Assembly (NCBI GenBank): GCA_943329075.2
Contig: CALQCM020000042.1
Span: 1 to 37,891 of the forward strand
Length of the DNA stretch: 37,891 nt
Reading direction: 5' to 3'
DNA from: Chitinophaga pinensis
GTDB taxonomy: Bacteria > Pseudomonadota > Gammaproteobacteria > Burkholderiales > SG8-41
Both the position numbers and the translations under genes were made by a program. Position 1 is the stretch's first letter; each line of letters begins with the position of its first letter. Of the stretch, positions 33,719 through 37,891 are shown one piece after another. The notes below the pieces were generated by a model that was given only the letters and a program-made list of their open reading frames with translations, ran no database searches and was not told the DNA's origin.

Positions 33719-34053
33719 GATTGCGCTCCTGCTGGATCAAGCCAGTGTTCGTAAATTTCCATTTCAATAATGTCGTTTGCCGGGCCGGCGTAGCCTGTCC
33801 ACACGTGCGTTTGAAAAAAGCGCACGCGATAAAGCACGCGCTCCGGCTTGCCGTCGAAACCGTAGGCAAGTTCTTCGGGATTCGGATATGCGCCGCAAAT
33901 GCGTTCGATCACGCCTTGTTTGCCGCGGATGTATTGCGGCGTGCGGCGGTGTCCCGGCGGATGCGCGGTTTTGACAACGACCTTGTCGCCGACCTTGAAA
34001 CGATGCTCCGGCGCAGGGGTGTACGTCGATTTGAGTGAAGCGCTGCCGCTCAT
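33715..34053 (-). CDS. Separate C-terminal half of nitrile hydratase beta (ScnA-like), 112 aa
   Basis: An SH3-like barrel domain that in most nitrile hydratases is the C-terminal half of the beta subunit. Marks are 'HRFKVGDKVVVKTAHPPGHR', 'RTPQYIRGKQGVIERICGAY' and 'YRVRFFQTHVWTGYAGPAND'. Here it is a stand-alone gene, as in thiocyanate hydrolase (scnA) and toyocamycin nitrile hydratase. Both junctions are ATGA overlaps of 4 bp, so the three subunits are probably made in fixed ratio. In this family the beta part shields the active site and helps place the alpha loop. Confidence 0.85.
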   Translation of the reverse strand: MSGSASLKSTYTPAPEHRFKVGDKVVVKTAHPPGHRRTPQYIRGKQGVIERICGAYPNPEELAYGFDGKPERVLYRVRFFQTHVWTGYAGPANDIIEMEIYEHWLDPAGAQS

Positions 34054-34394
34054 TTTTTCGCCGCCGTTTTGAGCGGCGACTCTATTTCGTCCGGCACGTT
34101 AAAACGCGCGCGAATTTCCGCCATCTTGGCCTGCAGTTGCTGCTCGGTGAACATGCCTTTTTCGATCAGCACTTTACGCACGGCGCTGGTGGTGATCTCA
34201 AAGTACTGCATGTCCTTGTAGCGGCCGCCGAGTTCTTCGGCCGCGCGCCGCAATTCGTCGGTGCAGGTGATTTTTTTCAATTGCACCACCGAGCGAAACG
34301 CGTTGGCCTGTCGCTCCCAGTGCCTCATGCCGTGATCGATGGTGTCAACCGGACCCGCGGGTTCGCCGCCGATGTCCGAGGGGATGGTTTTCAT
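34050..34394 (-). CDS. Separate N-terminal half of nitrile hydratase beta (ScnB-like), 114 aa
   Basis: A helical domain matching the N-terminal half of nitrile hydratase beta: 'DIGGEPAGPVDTIDHGMRHW' (6-25), 'ERQANAF' and 'QYFEITTSAVRKVLIEKG' with 'MFTEQQLQAKMAEI'. First gene of the leftward operon, giving the order N-half, C-half, alpha, which as I recall is that of scnBAC. ATG at 34394 is chosen over a TTG at 34427 since the family starts near the DIGG motif. Another possibility is a nitrile-hydratase accessory protein, which shares this helical fold; the gene order argues for a structural subunit. No other cobalt-insertion gene is seen nearby. Confidence 0.75.
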   Translation of the reverse strand: MKTIPSDIGGEPAGPVDTIDHGMRHWERQANAFRSVVQLKKITCTDELRRAAEELGGRYKDMQYFEITTSAVRKVLIEKGMFTEQQLQAKMAEIRARFNVPDEIESPLKTAAKK

Positions 34395-34428
34395 GGATGT
34401 CTCACTCAGCGTTAATGTGACGCGCAAA

Positions 34429-34434
34429 AGTATA
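34429..34434 (-). promoter_or_regulatory. -10 element of the hydratase operon
   Basis: On the minus strand TATACT stands 34 bp before the chosen ATG at 34394. A TTGCTA lies 20 bp further upstream, a wide spacing, so the -35 is doubtful. Confidence 0.4.
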
Positions 34435-34545
34435 CCCCATCCATGCGAAATTCATAGCAACGCCCTTAGTCACTTTGGCACAGCGGAATCGGATCCGTTA
34501 CGAATGGCACTTATGAGCTCGAGAAATATCGGCAGGACGATCAGT

Positions 34546-34551
34546 TATACT
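34546..34551 (+). promoter_or_regulatory. -10 element 5 nt before the MFS gene ATG
   Basis: TATACT ends five bases before the ATG at 34557 and no Shine-Dalgarno lies between, the same spacing as at mutL. A leaderless transcript would follow. No good -35 was found. Confidence 0.4.
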
Positions 34552-34556
34552 GGGCC

Positions 34557-35789
34557 ATGACCTCGACCACCGCTGTATCGACCAAAAACTGGCGCACGCC
34601 CACTGTCGTTTTGATCTGCGGCGGTCTCGCTCTCACCGTCGCGCTCGGCACGCGCCACAGCTTCGGCCTCTTTCTGCAGCCGATGACGATGGACCTCGAC
34701 TGGAACCGCCAGACCTTCGCCTTCGCCATGGCGCTGCAGAATCTGGTCTACGGCATCGCACAACCCTTCACCGGCATGATCGCCGACCGCTTCGGTGCGG
34801 CCCGCGTCATGATCATCGGCGCCATCCTCTACGCACTCGGATTGTTGTGGATGGCCAATCCCGCCGGCGGCGCCGATTTCAGCCTGAGCGCCGGCGTCCT
34901 GATCGGCCTTGCTTTGTCATGCAGCGGATTCAGCATCGTCTTCGGCGTGGTCGGCCGCGCATTTCCGGCGGAAAAACGCAGCATGGCGCTAGGCATCGCC
35001 GGTGCGGCCGGCTCATTGGGCCAATTCATCATGCTGCCGTTCGGCCAGTTGCTGATCAACCAGATCGGCTGGCACTACGCGCTGATGACGCTGGGATTGA
35101 CCGTGCTGTTGATTGCACCGCTGTCTGCTGCAATGGTGGAGGACCGCGCCTCGCAGCCTGCCTCGCAGAACCGCCAGTCTATTCCGGATGCGTTGCGAGA
35201 AGCCGCCGGCCATCAGGGCTACTGGCTGCTGTGCACCGCCTACACCGTATGCGGCTTTCAGGTCATGTTCATCTCCATCCACTTCCCTGCCTACATGGTC
35301 GATCAGCACATGGCACCCGAGGTCGGCATGGCTGCGCTCGCGTTGATCGGACTGTTCAACGTGCTTGGCAGCTACACCTGGGGCTGGCTCGGCGGACGCC
35401 ACACCAAAAAATACCTGTTAAGCATTTTGTATCTGACACGCTCGGTCGCCATCACGATTTTCATCATGACGCCGATTTCACCGTTGTCTGTTTACATTTT
35501 CGGCGCGGTGATCGGTTTCCTCTGGCTGGGCACGGTACCGCTCACCAGCGGCGTGATCGCACAGATTTTCGGCGTCAAATACCTGTCCACGCTGACCGGC
35601 ATCGCCTTCCTGTTTCACCAGGTTGGCAGTTTCCTCGGCATCGGGCTGGCGGGCTACCTGTTTGACACCACCGGTTCGTATACCTTGATGTGGATACTGA
35701 CCATCGCCATGGGCATCGTCGCCGGCGTCCTGAATTACCCGGTAGACGACCGCCAGATAGAACGTCGCGCGGCCGGCGCTACAGCCTGA
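34557..35789 (+). CDS. Major facilitator superfamily transporter, 410 aa
   Basis: A 12-helix transporter. 'GTRHSFGLFLQPMTMDLDWN' in and after helix 1 and 'GMIADRFGAARVMIIG' (motif A, between helices 2 and 3) are typical, and the second half repeats the pattern ('WGWLGGRHTKKYLLS'). The general look is of the organic-anion (oxalate/formate or monocarboxylate-like) branch. It is divergent from the split hydratase operon with 162 bp between the starts, so the two may be co-regulated. The substrate could be the hydratase's substrate or product, or an unrelated acid. It ends in an 11-bp convergent overlap with the EamA gene. Confidence 0.9.
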   Translation: MTSTTAVSTKNWRTPTVVLICGGLALTVALGTRHSFGLFLQPMTMDLDWNRQTFAFAMALQNLVYGIAQPFTGMIADRFGAARVMIIGAILYALGLLWMANPAGGADFSLSAGVLIGLALSCSGFSIVFGVVGRAFPAEKRSMALGIAGAAGSLGQFIMLPFGQLLINQIGWHYALMTLGLTVLLIAPLSAAMVEDRASQPASQNRQSIPDALREAAGHQGYWLLCTAYTVCGFQVMFISIHFPAYMVDQHMAPEVGMAALALIGLFNVLGSYTWGWLGGRHTKKYLLSILYLTRSVAITIFIMTPISPLSVYIFGAVIGFLWLGTVPLTSGVIAQIFGVKYLSTLTGIAFLFHQVGSFLGIGLAGYLFDTTGSYTLMWILTIAMGIVAGVLNYPVDDRQIERRAAGATA

Positions 35790-36621
35790 GCATTGCCATC
35801 CCGGCGGCGATGACGGTCGCGCCGGCGATACGCCACACGCCCAGCCGCTCTTTCAGCAGCGCGCAACCGATGATTGCGGCGAACAATACCGAGGTTTCAC
35901 GCAGGGCCGCAACCGCCGCGATCGGCGCTGACACCATCGCCCACAAGGCGATCGAGTAGGAACCCAGCACGCAAAATCCGCCTGCCGCGGCGCGGCGCCA
36001 TTTCTGGCGCACATGCTGCCAAACGAGCCGGCGCTGATACAGCCACGCGACCAGCACGATCGGCGGCGCCTCCAGCAAAAACATCCACAGGCAATAACTC
36101 AGCGAACTGCCGGAGGCGCGCGTGCCGTAACCATCGACCAGTGTGTACGCTGAAATGACCAGCGCAATCGACAGCGCCAACGGGGTCGCGCGCTCGCGCA
36201 GCACCCCTGGATGGCGCAATACCGGCAACAAAATGCCGACGCAAATCAGCGCAATGCCCGCCCACACCATAACGCTTAATGATTCGCCGAGAAACAACAC
36301 ACCGGCCAGCGCCACCAGCATGGGCGCGATGCCGCGCATTAACGGATAAACGTGGGAGAGGTCGCCCAGCCGGTAGACCGCGCCGAGCATCAGAAAGTAG
36401 CACACGTGCAGCGCCACCGAGGCGGCCAGCCACGGCCACGATGCCGCTGCTGGCGCCTGCGTAAACGGCAGCATCGCGGCGGCCAGCAGCGCTGCCGCCA
36501 CGGTCAGCGCGACGGTATCGAGCACGGTGTTTCCACCGGACTTGATGATGGCATTCCACGACGCGTGTAACAACGCCGCAAACAACACCAGCAAAAAAAC
36601 CTGCCATGGAATAATCATCAA
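35779..36621 (-). CDS. EamA/DMT-family transporter, 280 aa
   Basis: A 10-helix drug/metabolite transporter with two EamA repeats (about 5-135 and 148-280). Marks are 'LHASWNAIIKSGG' at the first helix, 'YRLGDLSHVYPLMRGIAPM' and 'FLGESLSVMVWAGIALICVG' in the first repeat, and 'ALRETSVLFAAIIGCALLKE' with 'RLGVWRIAGATVIAAG' in the second. Relatives export amino acids and other metabolites; no substrate can be inferred. It is convergent with the MFS gene (11-bp overlap) and divergent from the Rieske-flavodoxin gene. Confidence 0.9.
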   Translation of the reverse strand: MMIIPWQVFLLVLFAALLHASWNAIIKSGGNTVLDTVALTVAAALLAAAMLPFTQAPAAASWPWLAASVALHVCYFLMLGAVYRLGDLSHVYPLMRGIAPMLVALAGVLFLGESLSVMVWAGIALICVGILLPVLRHPGVLRERATPLALSIALVISAYTLVDGYGTRASGSSLSYCLWMFLLEAPPIVLVAWLYQRRLVWQHVRQKWRRAAAGGFCVLGSYSIALWAMVSAPIAAVAALRETSVLFAAIIGCALLKERLGVWRIAGATVIAAGMAMLRL

Positions 36622-36703
36622 AGCCGCGCGGGTTCCGCAATGAGCAAATGGACTAACCGGATGTTATCCTAGGCCGGCGTTTAATCCGAACATGGGGAAC
36701 GTC

Positions 36704-37807
36704 ATGGCCAAACAGGAATGGATCGATGTCGGTGATGCAACCGAATTGGCAAAACAGGAACTGCAGCAGGTCACGGCCAAACGCACGCGTATTGCGCTGA
36801 CCTGCCGCAACGGCGAATTCAGCGCAATTTCCGGCGTCTGCAACCATGTCGGCGGCCCGCTCGGCGAAGGCACGCTCGACGGCGACTACGTGACCTGTCC
36901 GTGGCACTTCTGGAAATTTCATCATCGCGACGGCAAGGGCGAGCCCGGTTTCGAGGCAGATGCCGTGCCGGCCTATGCAGTCAAGGTCGACAACGGCCGC
37001 GTGCTCGTCGATATCGCCTCGGCGACGCCGCGCACGCGCAAGCCGCACGATCCGCATCCGCTGGCGCGGCCGGTCGAGCGCGCGCCCGGCCCGATCCGCG
37101 TGGTTGGCATTTCCACAACGGTCATGCATCCGCAATATCCGCGCTACAGCACTTCGGACGCGCTGCTGAAAACCGCGGTCGAGCACGCCAAATCGATCGG
37201 CTGCACTGGCGACATCATCTACCTGCGCGAACTCAATTTCCGCCACTGCGAAGGCTACTACTCGAAGAGTGCGCGCGCCTGTACCTGGCCCTGTTCGATC
37301 ACGCAGATGGATCCCAACGACCAGCTCGACCGCGTTTATGAAGCCATCGTGCACGGCGCCGATGTGATTCTGGTGACGACGCCGATCCGCTGGGGTGTCG
37401 CCAGCAGCCTGTATTTCAAGATGGTCGAGCGCTTGAACTGCATCCAGAACCAGGAAACCATCGCCGACCGCCAGTTGCTCAAGAACAAGGCCGCCGCCTT
37501 CATCATCACCGGCGGACAGGACAATGTGCAGGCGGTGGCCGGCCAGATGCTCGGCTTCTTCGCCGAGGTCGGCTGCCAGTTCCCGCAATTTCCGTACATC
37601 GCGCATTCACGCGGCTGGAGCGCCGAGGACATGGAGAACAATACGCGTTACGTCGAAACCAGCGAGGCGCTGCATGACGGTGCGCGTGCGCTGGCGGAAC
37701 GCGCAATCGAAATGGCAAAGCTGCTGGTGGCCGGCACCATCGCCGAGGTCGAAATGGTCGGTGGCGGCCGCAAGGGCCACCACATCGATGTCAAAGCGCA
37801 AATTTGA
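36704..37807 (+). CDS. Rieske [2Fe-2S] / flavodoxin-like FMN reductase fusion protein, 367 aa
   Basis: Two redox modules in one chain. Residues 1-105 form a Rieske ferredoxin with C46-x-H48 ('SGVCNHVGGPLGEG') and C65-x2-H68 ('VTCPWHFWKFHH'). A Pro/Arg-rich linker (about 106-130) leads to an NADPH-dependent FMN-reductase/flavodoxin-like domain (131-340): 'IRVVGISTTV', a phosphate loop 'PRYSTSDALLKTAVEHAKS', 'VILVTTPIRWGVASSLYFKM' and 'AAFIITGGQDNVQAVAGQM'. Three further Cys (C182, C193, C197) stand where iron-sulfur flavoproteins carry a Cys cluster, but the spacing differs. ATG at 36704 is preferred over 36692 because GGGGA lies 5 nt upstream. Partner and substrate are unknown. Confidence 0.88.
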   Translation: MAKQEWIDVGDATELAKQELQQVTAKRTRIALTCRNGEFSAISGVCNHVGGPLGEGTLDGDYVTCPWHFWKFHHRDGKGEPGFEADAVPAYAVKVDNGRVLVDIASATPRTRKPHDPHPLARPVERAPGPIRVVGISTTVMHPQYPRYSTSDALLKTAVEHAKSIGCTGDIIYLRELNFRHCEGYYSKSARACTWPCSITQMDPNDQLDRVYEAIVHGADVILVTTPIRWGVASSLYFKMVERLNCIQNQETIADRQLLKNKAAAFIITGGQDNVQAVAGQMLGFFAEVGCQFPQFPYIAHSRGWSAEDMENNTRYVETSEALHDGARALAERAIEMAKLLVAGTIAEVEMVGGGRKGHHIDVKAQI

Positions 37808-37891
37808 CTGCGCTCGCCATATTTATTTCGAAAATCGACCGCCGTCGCAGCGAGCGCACGGCGCGCTACCCGCAATCGGCCGGCTTCGCCG
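37808..37891. other. Right-edge intergenic sequence
   Basis: The last 84 bases follow the stop of the Rieske-flavodoxin gene. No terminator, repeat or gene start is evident in this short piece. Confidence 0.4.

Overview
The window looks like part of a chromosome of a GC-rich betaproteobacterium, probably of Burkholderiales type. The reasons are the block exbB-exbD-lpxK-(Trm112-like)-kdsB-adk, the mutL-miaA pair, several tripartite-tricarboxylate (Bug/TctC) solute-binding proteins, and promoters with a conspicuous TATAAT-type -10. No rRNA, tRNA, insertion sequence, prophage or CRISPR array was recognised. Genus cannot be fixed from the sequence alone.

Layout. 1-2.8 kb: a tandem repeat at the left edge, a single-domain cupin with a strong terminator, a decayed glutamate dehydrogenase remnant, a small membrane protein and a Bug receptor. 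2.8-5.9 kb: a leftward three-gene operon (CapK/PaaK-like adenylating enzyme, SAM methyltransferase, glycosyltransferase-like protein) joined by short overlaps, which looks like a small glycan or secondary-metabolite decoration cassette. 6.0-13.3 kb: core genes msrB (exported), queG, tsaE, amiC, a DUF3047 lipoprotein, mutL (with endonuclease motif) and miaA. 13.3-16.6 kb: pntAB behind a long leader that carries a near-perfect FNR/ANR-type site. 16.6-18.5 kb: xseA, then a 510-bp noncoding divergent region with an AT-rich tract and two perfect inverted DnaA boxes. 18.5-22.3 kb: the ExbBD/LpxK/KdsB/Adk block. 22.4-25.9 kb: PPi-dependent phosphofructokinase and a K+-independent H+-pumping pyrophosphatase, a pyrophosphate-economy module. 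25.9-27.7 kb: gamma-carbonic-anhydrase-like protein, a small unknown and an orphan ParA. 27.9-31.6 kb: an accessory catabolic cassette (beta-hydroxyacid dehydrogenase, Amidohydro_2 hydrolase, Bug receptor, convergent bicupin). 31.7-33.0 kb: a LEA/WHy lipoprotein and the queuosine-precursor transporter YhhQ. 33.0-34.4 kb: a three-gene, split-beta, cobalt-type nitrile hydratase or thiocyanate hydrolase operon. 34.5-37.8 kb: divergent MFS transporter, EamA transporter and a Rieske-flavodoxin fusion protein.

How the parts fit. The housekeeping sections cover cell-envelope synthesis (LpxK, KdsB, AmiC), tRNA modification (QueG, TsaE, MiaA, YhhQ), DNA repair (MutL, XseA) and energy/redox metabolism (PntAB, Pfp, HppA). 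The accessory sections suggest uptake and breakdown of organic acids and of nitrile- or thiocyanate-like compounds. The items most worth following up are the split-beta hydratase with its His/Asp-rich tail, the Rieske-flavodoxin fusion, the CapK-methyltransferase-glycosyltransferase operon and the inverted DnaA-box locus.
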